A DNA stretch of 64,000 nt from Coriaria nepalensis (lineage: Eukaryota; Streptophyta; Magnoliopsida; Cucurbitales; Coriariaceae), in assembly GCA_027186245.1 (NCBI GenBank), contig CP114489.1:8315501-8379500 (forward strand). The letters run 5' to 3'. Under the pieces are notes generated by a model. The model made no database searches. It was not told where the DNA came from and was given only the letters and a program-made list of their open reading frames with translations. The position numbers were made by a program, and so were the translations under genes. Below are positions 1-11,689 of this stretch, one piece after another; the stretch's first letter is position 1; each line of letters begins with the position of its first letter.

Positions 1-511
1 TCAGGGCGGACTGAGCAGACTCGTTGACCTCGAAGATTTTTATTCGATTATGTCTGACTGAGAGAGATTGTTGATCCTAGATGTGATCTGGTTAGGGCAG
101 ACTGAGCAGAGTCACTGATCTTAGATATTATTGGTCATAGAAAACCATAGATCACAATAGTGCCAACATCAGCATCCTCAGAGTCCATATCAGTAAAATA
201 AGAAAGAGCATCCCATTTATATAGAACTATTTATAAGAATTTGCAGAACTATTCAATCGAGTTATTAAAAAAATGTATTTGAAATATATTTTGTGCATGG
301 GTGATAGAATCTTTACTTACGGAGGCTTTAGGTCATATTAGTTGCTTGTGTTGACGGTAAGCAAAAAGGAAAGTCAATAGTTTTTTGATCGGGTGAATGA
401 AGTGTGATCGACTTTGTGTGGAGTACATATGGGCCCGACCTATGGTGAGACAAGGAAGTTTAAAGATATATTTTGGGGAGGCATTTTAAAGCATTTTGAG
501 AACTTTCTAAG
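1..511. other. Spacer with a partial tandem repeat at the window edge
   Basis: No gene is seen. A motif around gactgagcaga occurs near positions 10 and 102, in related contexts about 92 bp apart. This suggests a short tandem repeat cut by the window start. The rest is AT-rich sequence without a recognisable product. Confidence 0.4.
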
Positions 512-750
512 AGTATCATTTAGTTTTTTTTATATATTTTTTTTTATTTTTGGAAACCTGGGGAACTCCTCCACGTGCCTTCGACGATGGGATATAAACC
601 TCGGGGGGAGCGGTTAGACCCACAACATTACCAGGTAAGTCTAGAGTATAATATAAAGTATTGAGTAAAGGGCTTAAACCCGAGATGATCCTAGGGAGCC
701 ACCTCTAGCCAACCACTCGGGCAACTCTTAGGGGACAGTATCATTTAGTT
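512..750 (-). mobile_element. tRNA-derived SINE, copy 1, with 14-bp target duplication
   Basis: The body spans 526-736 and reads on the minus strand. Flanking direct repeats AGTATCATTTAGTT at 512-525 and 737-750 are identical over 14 bp, which marks an insertion made by target-primed reverse transcription. From the head (736) the element has a pol III A-box-like stretch (complement of 709-725, core gttgcccgagtggttgg). A B-box-like stretch (complement of 670-681, gggtttaagccc) lies about 30 nt further on, the spacing found in tRNA. A unique body follows, ending in an A/T-rich tail (complement of about 526-549). It matches the second copy at 6872-7075 along its whole length, including a shared block around gttgtgggt and ccgctc. 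SINEs code for nothing and use LINE enzymes in trans. Confidence 0.85.
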
Positions 751-3385
751 CTATCAAGAAGTGATGAATATTATCATGTTTATATGTGATATATATAAAT
801 TATATATATAACATATTATGTTTTCTTTTAATATAGTTGTCGGGATAGATTTAAACCGAGTTATAAGAAAGTTTAAATTTTTCTATATTTTTACCAAAAG
901 ATTCCAAATTAGCTATATAAAGCTCCTACTGGTTATATTTAAATAAAATAAAAATAACTATTTTCTCACAGGTATTCGATAAGTAATATAACTAGTAGGA
1001 GGTCGTTACACCCTTTTGGCCGAAATTCTTAAGTGTGAGAAAAGTGAGACTTTTCGCTTTCCTTTTCCACGAGTTCTTTGAATTATGTGATGAATCTTAG
1101 AGTAGAAAATATACCGAATGAACTGAGCTATGTGGATTACGATTAGACGATGAACACTTGGGTATCATATTCTTCCCATCGAATTCAACCATGATGAAGG
1201 TGCAAAGAGATCCGTTTGATTTTATATTAAGAGCAGTAAGTTTCTTAAATTTTAATCATTTTATTTTTTTAGAACTTTTTTATACTTTTTATTAAATATA
1301 TATTTGTATAATCGATCTTGATGTATATTTATGAATTTAATCTATATTTCAAATTAGATTTGAAAAAAAAATTTAATTATTATTTCCGTATACAATTTAT
1401 TTATAAACTAATAAATCTGACCAATTCGAGTTGGATCAAGTACATTTAGTCAACCGTAATAGTTATTGTGGGGATTTATGAACTATAACTTCTCCCTTCG
1501 TTTTTCTTCCTCCATTCTAGAAAATCAACAGAAAAAGATTCATTTGGAATTATGGACCGAATAATGTGTAAGAGAGAAGAGTACATACAACTATTTTGTT
1601 GCTTCCTGATCCAACAATGAACCTTGGAGGAGCCGAGGGGGCTGAGTTTTAACCAAAGTCCACAATCTAATGCTTGCCTTTATGATACTCTTCTGAAACG
1701 ATAAAATACAAAAATGTGTATATTCCTCCAAAATAATCACATGATTCCCTACAAAATGATGTAAAACTTGAAATGCAAAGATGTCTATGAGTATCTGCTC
1801 TCAATAGTTGGGATTAAGGTATATCAACACTTTTGGACTAGGAGTAACCTAAAATTTCTAATAACACATTTTCATTAGATTCTTACCATAGCCTATTAAG
1901 GCATAAGAGCCTTTTAGGTATTTATCCCGAATGGCCCCTTCTAAATGGCAATTTGGAATAAATCATATAAATTATTAAAAATAGTTTAGACTCAATGATG
2001 TTATGCGGTATATTAATTTAAAATAAACTATCATATGATATTATTAGTGTATATGTATAATTTAACATGTTAAATATATCAATTAAAATTTTTTATTACT
2101 CTCATGTATCGGATTAGAAAGCTAATTTATAAATATAATAAAATAAAAAATTACATTTAAGATATATATATATATGTATTAAAATTAAAACATCACATAT
2201 TATCATTAAAATATTCAAAAATTAATTTAAAAATGAATATAAAATATTCATTTGTCCAATTTAGATTTTTTATTAGGCCGCAGTTAGCGAAGAGGTGCTG
2301 AGGAAAAAAAAATTGATTAAAAGAATAAAGTGGGTTAAAATGTAAAAATAAAATTTTGGGGTTAAAAAAAAAAAAAAAATTTTAAAGTAAATTTTATACA
2401 AAATCTAAAAGATTATTATAATTAAAATTTCAAAATATAATATTTATTATATTTATTAAAATTTAGAATATTTATTAAAATTATTTCGGATTCAAATCTA
2501 ATTTTTTCTAATTTCCCCTAATATTAAAGTGAATATAAATAATTTTATCATGAATTACATAATTTTTCGAATGACACATTATATTTATTAATTAAACTCT
2601 CACAAATTGACCTAAAAATAATAATTTGTCACAAGTATTAATTTTGTATACTATTTTATATATATATATATTTATTTATTTATTTTTATGTTTTTCTCTC
2701 ATTATTGATTGGAAGAAAATTCAAAAGGACAGGATGGATATTATTTTAGAAGTTCGGATTAAGTAATGTAAATTAATTTTTACCCCCAACATTTTAGCTT
2801 AAAAACTAACTAACCGCAAAACGTTTTAAAAACAAATATATACTCCCACAATTTGAAAGCAATTAATATATTACCCCTAAAAGCTTTAATCTTGGATAGA
2901 ATGAGTCGAGGGACATGTCAGTATCTACCCCTAAATGTAGGTTAAGGCAAAACTCGCTTCCTACGTCTCCGACGAGTTTTAGCATACTTTCGGCCGGAAC
3001 TGGTAAGTGGCTGGTAGCGAGTCCAGGGACTGGAACTCCGACTATTTAGAATTCTCAATCATGCTGTTTAGATTTCTCAATTTGTTTAATAATGGAAAAT
3101 TTCCAAATATTGTTCCTTTTCTGTTCTTCCTTCCCTCTTCTCGCGATACAAGTAGTAACTGTTTTAATTAGATGCAATCTTCGATTTCCTGAGTTATTTC
3201 GATCCAGAACTTGCGATAATTTTTTTTCTTTTCTTTACAGGATTTTTCTTCAGCACTTGTAGTTGAATGCCAAATTTAGGCTTTTTGATAGAATCTTAGA
3301 AGGGTATAGGTACATGTGAATTTGGAATCTCAGGCCCTTTATATATCTATTCTAATGCATTATTCTGCTGGAAATATAATAGAGA
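751..3385. other. AT-rich spacer and 5' flank of the FHA gene
   Basis: No supported coding sequence is seen. The stretch has many short A/T runs and TA-rich tracts, for example near 790-815, 2162-2176 and 2655-2685. The last 300-400 bases before 3386 are less AT-rich and probably hold the promoter and 5' UTR of the FHA gene. A tttctttacag tract near 3230-3240 could be the acceptor of a leader intron, but this is not proven. Confidence 0.4.
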
Positions 3386-5282
3386 ATGTATGGAAGAGCA
3401 AGCCTTGATAGATTTAAGAAGGCACAGAATTCAGAACCATTCTCAGTAACCCTAGATTCAGCTTCTAGAAACACTAGTCATCATCAATCTTCTAATAAAG
3501 CAGTTCAACAGCCAATATTGGTTCCATATTCACAGTCACCAACTTCTCTAGCCAAAACCCAATCCTCTGTTCCTCAAAACAATGTTGGGGTTGGACTTGA
3601 GGCAGCCCCATTGGTGGGGCCTGCTCAGCAGGGGATGCAAGTTGGAGGCGGCCAGTCCACCTGGCAGCCACCTGACTGGGCCATTGAGCCTCGCCCAGGT
3701 GTGTATTATCTTGAGGTTTTGAAAGATGGTGAGGTTCTTGATAGGATCAATTTGGATAAGAAGAGACATATATTTGGGAGGCAGTTCCATACTTGTGATT
3801 TTGTGCTCGATCATCAATCTGTTTCTCGTCAGCATGCTGCTGTTATTGCACACAAAAATGGAAGGTTCGATATATTGTTATTATTCTTTATTTTTATTTT
3901 TATTTTATTTTTTGCATAATTTTAATGATTTAGTTCATCAAAATAATATAGCTGCTGTATTATTTGTGATTTGAACTGTATTCAACTGAGCCTGTAAGTT
4001 TTACGATGAATTTTCATGGTAGTAAGTTATCGGGATTGCCTTTTAGGGTCAATAGTTAGTTTCAGAATTTATCTGAACGTTTTCTAGGAAGAAGAAAGAT
4101 CTTTACAAACATGTTTGGTAATGCTGGCTGCTTACTTCTGTTCCAGGTAGCATAGTTTTCTAGAGAAATACTCGGTTGAGTCTAATACATACCAAAAGTA
4201 GTGTATCAAATCAATATAGTTGTGACACATTACCAACTTTATATCACTTTGTGATACTTTCGGTAAAGTAAATATGTTATGTTGTTTTAGGATTGGTATG
4301 ATTCATTATCAAAGTATATATCAGATAACACCAGAATTACTCCTTTTCTAATTGTGCCATGAACATTCTTCCCCCTCTCTTCCTCATCGCATTAGATTCA
4401 AGATTCTTTAACAGAAACATCACCAATACTCAAGTAGAAAGATTTCTTATTTTCAATTCTTTGTATTTTAATCGCTTCCACAGCATATATGTAATTGATT
4501 TGGGATCTGCACATGGAACATTTGTTGCAAATGAGCGTTTAACTAAAGATTCTCCCACGGAACTAGAAGTCGGGCAATCTTTGCGATTTGCTGCATCAAC
4601 AAGAACTTACATCTTAAGAAAAAACAGTGCAGCTCTTTTTCCTCGCCCTCCATCCCTCAAAGAAATCAACCTACCTTCACCTCCAGATCCATCTGATGAA
4701 GACGCCGTTGTGTCTTATAACACACTTCTAAACCGTTTTGGTCTTAACAGATCCGATCTATTGTCCAATTCTAACGAGCCTAGTGATCAGAGTCAGAAAT
4801 CTGAGAGACCTTTGAAAAGAATTAAGAAGATGAGAGTTGCTTTTAGGGATCAAGTTGGAGGTGATCTGTTTGAAGTTGTTGGGATTTCAGATGGAGTGGA
4901 TGTGGATAGACAACCCGGCCTGGTTGGTGTGAAAGAAGGTAGTCTTGTCGGGAAATATGAATCTCTTGTTCAAACTACAGTTATACCTAAAGGAAAAGGG
5001 CTTTCTTTGATGATGACAGAGAATAGTGTTTCAAGAAAAGGTGTGACTGATAAATTACAGGAAGTGTTGAATAAGGTCAAAACTCCGGCTAAAGGAGGTG
5101 GTGGTATTTATGATGACCTTTATGGAGATTCATTTCTGGGAAAGTTGGGTTCTTCTTGGGCTAAACCGGCCTCTCCTCCTTCAGATTATCGAGGTAAAGA
5201 ATCGAACGGAAAATCTGATAATAGCTCCGTAACTGTTGAAAATGATAATGATGATGATGATGATGATTTGTTTGGCGATTAA
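3386..5282 (+). CDS. FHA-domain protein, NIPP1-like (PP1 inhibitor subunit homologue)
   Basis: Two exons, 3386-3864 and 4484-5282, join in phase 2 to give 425 residues. The FHA domain spans roughly residues 105-205. The loop motifs GR (131-132), SRQH (147-150) and GSAHGTF (167-173) are typical phosphothreonine-peptide binders, and the intron cuts the domain at residue 160. Residues 277-280 read RVAF after a basic run, an RVxF-type docking motif for protein phosphatase 1. This layout is that of NIPP1 (PPP1R8), a nuclear regulator of PP1 tied to splicing and transcription. The N-terminus is low in complexity, and the C-terminus ends in a run of eleven Asn/Asp residues before LFGD. The start is the first ATG before the conserved MYGR opening. 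Assignment to the NIPP1-like family is firm; the nuclear role is inferred. Confidence 0.9.
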
Positions 5283-5804
5283 ATTGTAAGGGATGAGAAT
5301 GACTTTTTGGGATGATTATAAGTAAAATGACTTTTCCTCTCTGTTGAAATTTTAAGACAGTAAAATTATTGAATGATAAGTAAAATGGTGTTACGATTTC
5401 TCTCTCTTTTATTTATTTATTTATTTATTTTTCCCTTCTCTGTGAATCAATTTCATTCATAAAGTCTTCAAAATGTTCCACTTTAACCCTAAGGATCAAA
5501 TATGTAAATGTAAAATTAAGGAAAGATATCTAAAATATATGATTATCCTAAAATGAGACAATATCACATTAATAATGTTAATATCCTTAAAATCTAAGAG
5601 TTTTTTGTAACTTAATTCACAAATTTTATATAAGTTTTATTTTTCTGTCCTCAAATTTTCATTTTTTACATTTTTAAACCTTAATAATAATTACCTCAAT
5701 AATAATTTTTAAAGATATTTTTAATGTGTTAAAGTATTAATTTTAGCATTCACATAACTTGAAAGAAAGTAAAAATCAGAAAAACAAGAAGAAAAAGAAA
5801 AAGA
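5283..5804. other. 3' flank of the FHA gene and AT-rich spacer
   Basis: No gene is seen. A (TTTA)n-type tract lies near 5408-5431. The segment 5761-5804 is A/G-rich and opens into the reading frame of the next locus without any ATG. Confidence 0.4.
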
Positions 5805-6645
5805 AGTAATGAAGAAGGGGACGAAGTAATCAGAGAAAATAGAAGAAAAGAAGAGACAGAACAATGGATAAAGCACTACTCATCGAAACATAGAATATTG
5901 TTGGTTGGAGAGGGAGACTTCCCCTTTTCTCTTTGTTTGGCCAGACACTTGGACAATGGGAGAAACATGGTCGCCACCTCTTTTGATACCCAAGGTCAGA
6001 TAAAAACACTTGATCATAACGATAATGTTATAGTACTTGGTTCTCAACTTGTTTTCTACTTGGGTATAGGAGTTTGAAGAAAGTACAGCAATGGAAGAAG
6101 TAATGTGAGGCAACTAGAGGCAAAAGGATGCATTGTGTTTTTTGAAGTTGATACTACACAAATGAGGGAACACTTCTTACTCAAGTCGCATACGATTGGT
6201 GGGTTCCATCGCATCGTCTTCAACTTCCCCCATGTCGGTTTTCTTTTCCCCGAGGAAAACGATTTCCAAATTCAGTTACGTAGTGTTTAGTTTCTTTCCC
6301 TTTTATTTTCTTAAACATATATACATGAAGGTGAAGTTTTGTTTATATATATGTAGGTTGAACAAGGAATTGGTGGAGGGTTTTCAAAGGAATGCTCAAC
6401 TTATGTTGGAGATTGGGAAGGGTGAGATTCGTGTAACGAACAAGGAAGGTGCGGTTTATAGAAAATGGGATTTGGACAGGGAAGGAATGAAGGCAGGCCT
6501 GGTTTTGGATAGAGTTGTGGAGTTTTGGAAGGGGGATTATCCGGGCTATGCTAACAAGAGAGGGGATGGTAGATGTGCTGATGAGCCATTTCCACTTGGG
6601 AGTTGCAGAACATATGTTTTTAAGCTTAATTCTTACCCTTTGTAA
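5805..6645 (+). pseudogene. BMT5-like (DUF2431) 25S rRNA uracil methyltransferase copy, disrupted
   Basis: Three exon-like blocks match plant DUF2431 proteins related to yeast Bmt5, which methylates a uridine N3 in 25S rRNA. Block 1 (about 5805-5994) encodes WIKHYSS and the SAM-binding motif LLVGEGDFPFSLCLAR. Block 2 (6070-6274) encodes KYSNGRSNVRQLEAKG and then FNFPHVGF. Block 3 (6357-6645) encodes LNKELVEGF through DYPGYANKRGDG and DEPFPLG to a TAA stop. Splice sites at 5995, 6069, 6275 and 6356 keep phase across all blocks. Two defects are visible. A TGA at 6075-6077 interrupts the frame just before RKYSNGRSN. No ATG occurs between the upstream in-frame TGA (5760-5762) and the domain. A distant 5' exon or an unusual splice could rescue it, but a decayed copy is likelier. 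Confidence 0.7.
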
Positions 6646-6858
6646 CAATGACTTTATAACTACTGCTGTCTCTAGTTTTCCTAAAGAATCTCAGTGCGGT
6701 TAACATTCAACTCCTGTAAAAAGACCTCTAGGATTTCCTCTTGCTATGGGCACTTATAATGTTTTTGAAGTGTTAGAATTTCGGACGTGTTCTTGTACTT
6801 GCTAGCAGAACAGATGAAAACAAAAAACAGAACTTGAACTGATTTCAATAGCAGAGGG
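6646..6858. other. 3' flank of the BMT5-like locus
   Basis: No gene is seen. The segment ends at the target duplication of the second SINE. Confidence 0.3.
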
Positions 6859-7088
6859 TTACTCCAAAATGACCCCTGAGGGTTGCCCAATCGGTTGGAT
6901 AAGTATGACTCCCTTGACTAGTCCTGAGTTTAAGCCTCCTACGCAATGTTTGGAATTATACTCTAAACTTACCTGATGATGTTGTGGGTTCAACCGCTCT
7001 CTTAGAAGTTTGCAACCCATCACCAAAGGTGCATGAAGGAGTTTTCCGGGTTTCCAAAAAAAAAAAGAAAAAGGTTTACTCCAAAATG
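6859..7088 (+). mobile_element. tRNA-derived SINE, copy 2, with 13-bp target duplication
   Basis: The body spans 6872-7075 on the plus strand, between identical direct repeats TTACTCCAAAATG at 6859-6871 and 7076-7088. The tRNA-like head holds an A-box-like stretch at 6882-6898 (gttgcccaatcggttgg) and a B-box-like stretch at about 6926-6937 (gagtttaagcct). The element ends in an A-rich tail at about 7055-7073, interrupted by a single g. It lines up with the inverted copy at 526-736 end to end. The two copies differ by many point changes and small indels, so they are separate insertions rather than one duplicated segment. Polymerase III would be expected to transcribe an active copy. Confidence 0.87.
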
Positions 7089-8408
7089 CAGTTTTACAAG
7101 CTAAAAAAGACGAGGAAATTGAGAACAAACAAAATAGCCAAGCTAAACTGAGCAAAGACATGCAATTTTGTAAGCAAAACAAAGCCTAAAACAGCAAGGA
7201 CACAAACTGGAAAAAACAGAACTAGTACAGAAACATGCTCAAGTACAAAGTCTGCAGTGCCTTTGTAAGGTTTTGCAAGCTGTCAAACTCGACCAAGTAG
7301 GAAAGACGAAGCAAACAAACTTGATTGGAAGTAGGAAAGATGAAGCAAATTTGAATTTAGCCTCTGACTTGAGTTAGAAGTTAAAAAACCTTCAAAATAC
7401 GCTATGAACTTGGAAGACATATATATAAATCAAGTTACACTAATCCGTTGAGCTCAAATTTGTGCCCACATGTTTGATCTCATGAGCTCTAGCTACCTAC
7501 ATTGGAGTCGATGCCATTTGGTCAAAGATGCAAAAAGCCAAACCTGAATTGTGAAATTTCATTTTAGTGATAAGTAGCAAAGCTAATCAACTTCTAACAT
7601 CCACACTTCGAGATGCAATATACTTGCTGTATATATAACTTGTACTTGCTCTATTACGAGCATTCACACCTGCTCGGCTACGAATATACATTAGCTATTT
7701 CTTTGAAAAAAAATGCAAATAGAATTTGTAAGAAACACCTCGTCCGATTAGCTAAATTAAACTTTGAAAAATCATTTGTAACAAGTTAAATCGTATTTTT
7801 ATATTATTTTAACTTTTCTCTTTTCTTTTACTTTTATCCTTAATTTTTTTTATTTAATTAATATAAAAATTAAATTTGAGAATTAGAATAGATTTATCAA
7901 AAAAGTCATACCCTAATCTTTTGATAACACTAATTCCTATTTATCAATAATATTCCGTGGTAAAGATAATTAGCTAAATCCCATAAAATCATTTCATAGA
8001 AGTTCTTTCATATGTTCTTTCTAAACTTCAATTCTTGAATATCCCACGTCTCTTTTTTACTTCTATTGTAAGAAAAGATTCACTTTTTAGGTAATTATGT
8101 TTAAAAAAATTCATATCAATCATTTTGATTTTAAGTATGAAGAACTTCTCAATATCTTGTTCATTCACAATCTAAAATGGTGGGCATACAGAATAAAGCT
8201 AAGCAAAATTTAATAGCCAACCGATGTGAGTTGTGAATTTAAGATTGAAATCTATTTGAAGAATCTTAAACCTTCCATAATTCAAGATGCAATGCACTTG
8301 CTCTATATTTGATGAATGGACCAAATCCAAATTGAGGTTCAGAACTATTTATTTATATAGATCTTAGTGTAACCTACCATCGAAATATCGCTTCACTGTT
8401 CAAGTAGG
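7089..8408. other. AT-rich spacer, 3' flank of the membrane-protein gene
   Basis: I see no coding signal here. The sequence just above 7089 is unique and without recognisable motifs; 7740-8240 is AT-rich. The last few hundred bases probably include the 3' UTR of the minus-strand gene that ends at 8409. Confidence 0.35.
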
Positions 8409-9294
8409 CTATAAGTTCCTGCTGATAAAAAAAGCATACTTATTAACGGTTCCCCGGAACAAAGATCAATCAACCATGTACTTTTGCAATAAATAAATGA
8501 TTGTATAAAAATATAGAGTTTGAATAACCTCGTAAGCAAGCTAAGTGTATGACCAACAAGCAGTAGAAATTGAGGAAGATTATCCAGTGCCAGTGTAAGG
8601 ATTCCACCAAGAACAAACATCAGAATGAAAGCTATTACTATCTTCCCTATGTATGAGAAACTGACTGCTTGTGGTGTTAAGCTGTTTGTAGGAACCGAGA
8701 GATCGAAACTCTGCAAATAAATAACAAAATAATATATATTTAGCCCGTATATGTTTTAGTTTATTATGCATCTAATGACCCAAACTGAGCTTTGGACTGT
8801 GGAATAACCAAGTAAGAAAGAGTAGGCTTTTTTTTTAACATACAATGATCATAAGGGAGAAGGACAAATTTACTTTTTTTTACCAAACAAGTATGTTTCA
8901 TGTTTTACTTTTAGTAACAATAACTTGAACAAAAAGAAGTTACACTCAATCCCTAAACTGGTTTAATGGGGTACCAATTCTTCTGATGAGGGTTCAATCC
9001 ACTTCACTGCATTAACCCATCCGATCAAATTTGAGTGATGCAAAACAGAAACCATGCTATTTTGTCCCAAAAAGCCTCATCATTTAAAAATATTGATAAA
9101 CTTTCCTAAGATGATTTAGCTTATTACATTTTAGGCACAACTTGATTGGGCCCTCTTTATTGAGAACCTTGTTTAAGACATAACAGGAATAAGTTTCTAT
9201 CTCGGAAACAGATGAATAGGACCACTGCCAAAGTGTCCAAGTTTCATCAACCGTCCACTTGTATAAAACCCCATAAAGTGTTCCATGTTGTGGT

Positions 9295-9341
<47 letters not shown>

Positions 9342-10161
9342 TATACATATTAACTAATCCTAATAAAAGAAGTAAAATGTAATGAAAATGAGATGATATT
9401 AGACTAGGAAAGCATTGTGACCCTCTGATTATGCATAGGCTTCCTAATCAAAGATAAGTTTTCCACAGACCTGAGGAACACTAAATTTATCTGAGATAGA
9501 AAAAAAGAATTTCACAAGAAAGAGATTCTTACAGCCACAGATAGACCCTGCTGCATCTTCACTGGCTTTAATCCTTCTTCCTTTCTGGTACCTAAACAAA
9601 ATCAAATTGAAACTAAACATGATTTTTCATTGACAAAAAACACGTAGCATAATGAAACACAATGAATTTGTAACTAGAAAAGAAGACTAAATCAGCACCA
9701 TAATCTATTCCGGTAACTGTCTGCAACTTCCATCCTTTTCCATAGTCAATAAGAAGCGAATTGGGGCCAAAACTGATGGGTTCCTCATCTGCTTTAACAG
9801 CTTCAATATATAAGGCAATGGGGCTCTCTAAATCAAGCTTCTTGTTTATGACTGACAAAGCAAACCCTGCCTCACAACCCACTGAGAAACGCCTAATCTT
9901 TCCTGAACTTTTGCAAAGAACCTCCAAGTGCTGTTCCAAATAATGAAAACAAATATAAATTACAATCCCAAAAATGAAAATGAAAATGAATCTCTGCCTA
10001 CCAAGGTGAATAGAAAACCTGTTTTGATCTTCTAACGTAATTGGGTCAATGAACGACTGGAATTTTCCTTAACATATAAAACGTGAAATAGGAGAGAGAC
10101 AAAGGGAGCTTACAGGTGGAGAAGGTGGAGGAGTAGAGAGAACTGCTTCATCCTCTGCCAT
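8409..10161 (-). CDS. Plant-specific small membrane protein of unknown function
   Basis: Five exons (10161-10114, 9930-9699, 9591-9533, 8710-8529, 8418-8409) join in consistent phases to give 176 residues. The ATG lies in MAEDEAVLSTPPPSPP, a start typical of this family. The soluble N-terminal part (about residues 17-95) includes EVLCKSSGK and YGKGWKLQTVTG and looks like a compact globular domain. After a linker comes a hydrophobic segment at about residues 133-155 (YIGKIVIAFILMFVLGGIL), then a second, weaker one at about 158-172. The protein ends RNL. The family resembles conserved plant proteins of unknown function, and I do not assign a role. The exon 2 donor (GTGCTG) and exon 4 donor (GTTATT) are weak, but phase and protein continuity support them. 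The final exon codes for only three residues and the stop. Confidence 0.8.
9298..9350. repeat. (AT)n microsatellite inside the third intron
   Basis: An almost pure run of about 53 bases with two interruptions near its end. It lies in the intron of the membrane-protein gene between the exons at 9533 and 8710. Confidence 0.95.
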
Positions 10162-11115
10162 GAGAGAGAGAGAGAGATGTGCTTCAAAAATGTGGTGTCT
10201 GATCAGCCTAATGATGCAAAGAAAGGACTAAGAAGCATTCAATTAGGGTTTCATCAACAAATTGCTGCCGGGATGGGACAAAATTAGCCTCTCAAAAGAG
10301 AAAAATAAAATAAATGAACCAAAATATTCAAGGGGATAAAAATGGGTTACTACCCAATTGAAAATATTGATAGCAAAGAGTAACGAACAATTCTAACAAG
10401 TTTGTATAATCAATCAGCTAGTTGGTTGAGGTTACAATTACAGAAGGATTGATAGAACAATAAAAACTTTAAGATATTCACATTGCCAATCAGAACTCGA
10501 ATGAAGTTACTCATAAGAAAGATGTTCTGTTTAGCAAAATTACCTGCAATGTATAGAAAACATGGAAAAAAAAATCGAGATTAAAGGGGAAAAAAAAAAA
10601 CCACATATTACTGCAAGAGGCCGTGCTTGTTATTCCAATAATTTAATGAGGCAAAAGAAATTTCAGGAAAGTACAAACAAGAGCAGGAAAAAAAATAAAT
10701 AAAAAACCTTCTGGCTAATGCACGGTATCAATAACCCAGATAATTAGATAAAAGAAAAGATTATATAGCTTTTTATTTTCTGAAGAAAAAGAAGCTCAAT
10801 GAATCAATTCGACAAACCTCTGTTACGAAAGGACAAAATCTCGATGTTTTTCACTTACACAGAGATGAAACCCTCCGGGAAAATGGAAATTCCAGAGTTT
10901 CCATGAATCTTCCAACTGGTCGAGGAAGAAAATATTCGAAACTGAAATAAAATAAGCAGATTTTCGCTGATTTTAACGCTCTAATTGGTATAAGAACAAC
11001 CAAAAATTTCGAACATAAATATCAATTTCGAGACAGGAATTTTTCTAGGGCTCTCAGCAGAAGAAGAAAAAAAAATTGCAGAAATTAGGAGACGGTGGAC
11101 GAGTAAAGGTTGCTG
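10162..11115. other. 5' flank and probable leader of the membrane-protein gene
   Basis: No other gene is seen. A (GA)n run at 10163-10174 sits directly upstream of the minus-strand ATG, probably in the 5' UTR. Possible leader-intron splice signals exist further up but cannot be fixed from sequence alone. Confidence 0.35.
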
Positions 11116-11290
11116 GATAGGTGTCGAAACGGGTTACCGGTCTCGTACCGGTTTTTTTATTAAGAGTCGGATCAAGTCGAGCTCTAAAAAATATACGTTG
11201 GACCGAGTTAGCTTGTGTTAAAAATAAATGTCCATGTCCAGACAAGTCATTTAGGTTTATTTCGAACCGGTCGAGTTTAAAATGAGATTG
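11116..11290. mobile_element. Possible hAT-type element end (diverged)
   Basis: The stretch beginning taggtgtcgaaacggg at about 11116 closely matches the left end of the complete hAT element at 61106. GC-richer subterminal sequence follows (accggtctcgtaccgg, cgaaccggtcgag), as in such elements. I found no matching right end or 8-bp target duplication, so this is at best a fragment. Confidence 0.4.
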
Positions 11291-11689
11291 ATCATAGTTT
11301 TTTTTAAATAAAATAATATTAATAATTAGATATGTGTATTATGTAGTTTCGGCATCGTACCAAAATTTTGCGATGGAATCTCAAAATTGTAATATATTTT
11401 TTTATTTTGGATACTATACTGACTGTACTGCCACCGTTCCGATAAATTTCGATGAGGTGTATAGTTTTTATTTTTTATTTTTAATGACAAAAAAATATTT
11501 TTTAAATAATATAAATAATATAGTAATAGGAGGGTTATATTTGGAACATGTTGTTTTTACTTCTTTTTTACTTAAAAGAATTATTTTAAAGAGTTATTGA
11601 AGAACAAAAGTTTTGATACAAAGTTATAGTGTTTTAAAGAGTTATTTTATTCAATTGTTAAGTAAAGTAACTAATCTTTAAATCCTAAA

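Noticed and set aside
6105..6290. Small stand-alone gene
   Set aside because: Phase and motifs show it is the middle exon of the BMT5-like copy, not a separate gene.
6987..6995. GGTTCAACC as the B box of the SINE
   Set aside because: It lies about 90 bases from the A box; the gagtttaagcct block at about 30 bases fits tRNA spacing better and is shared in position with copy 1.
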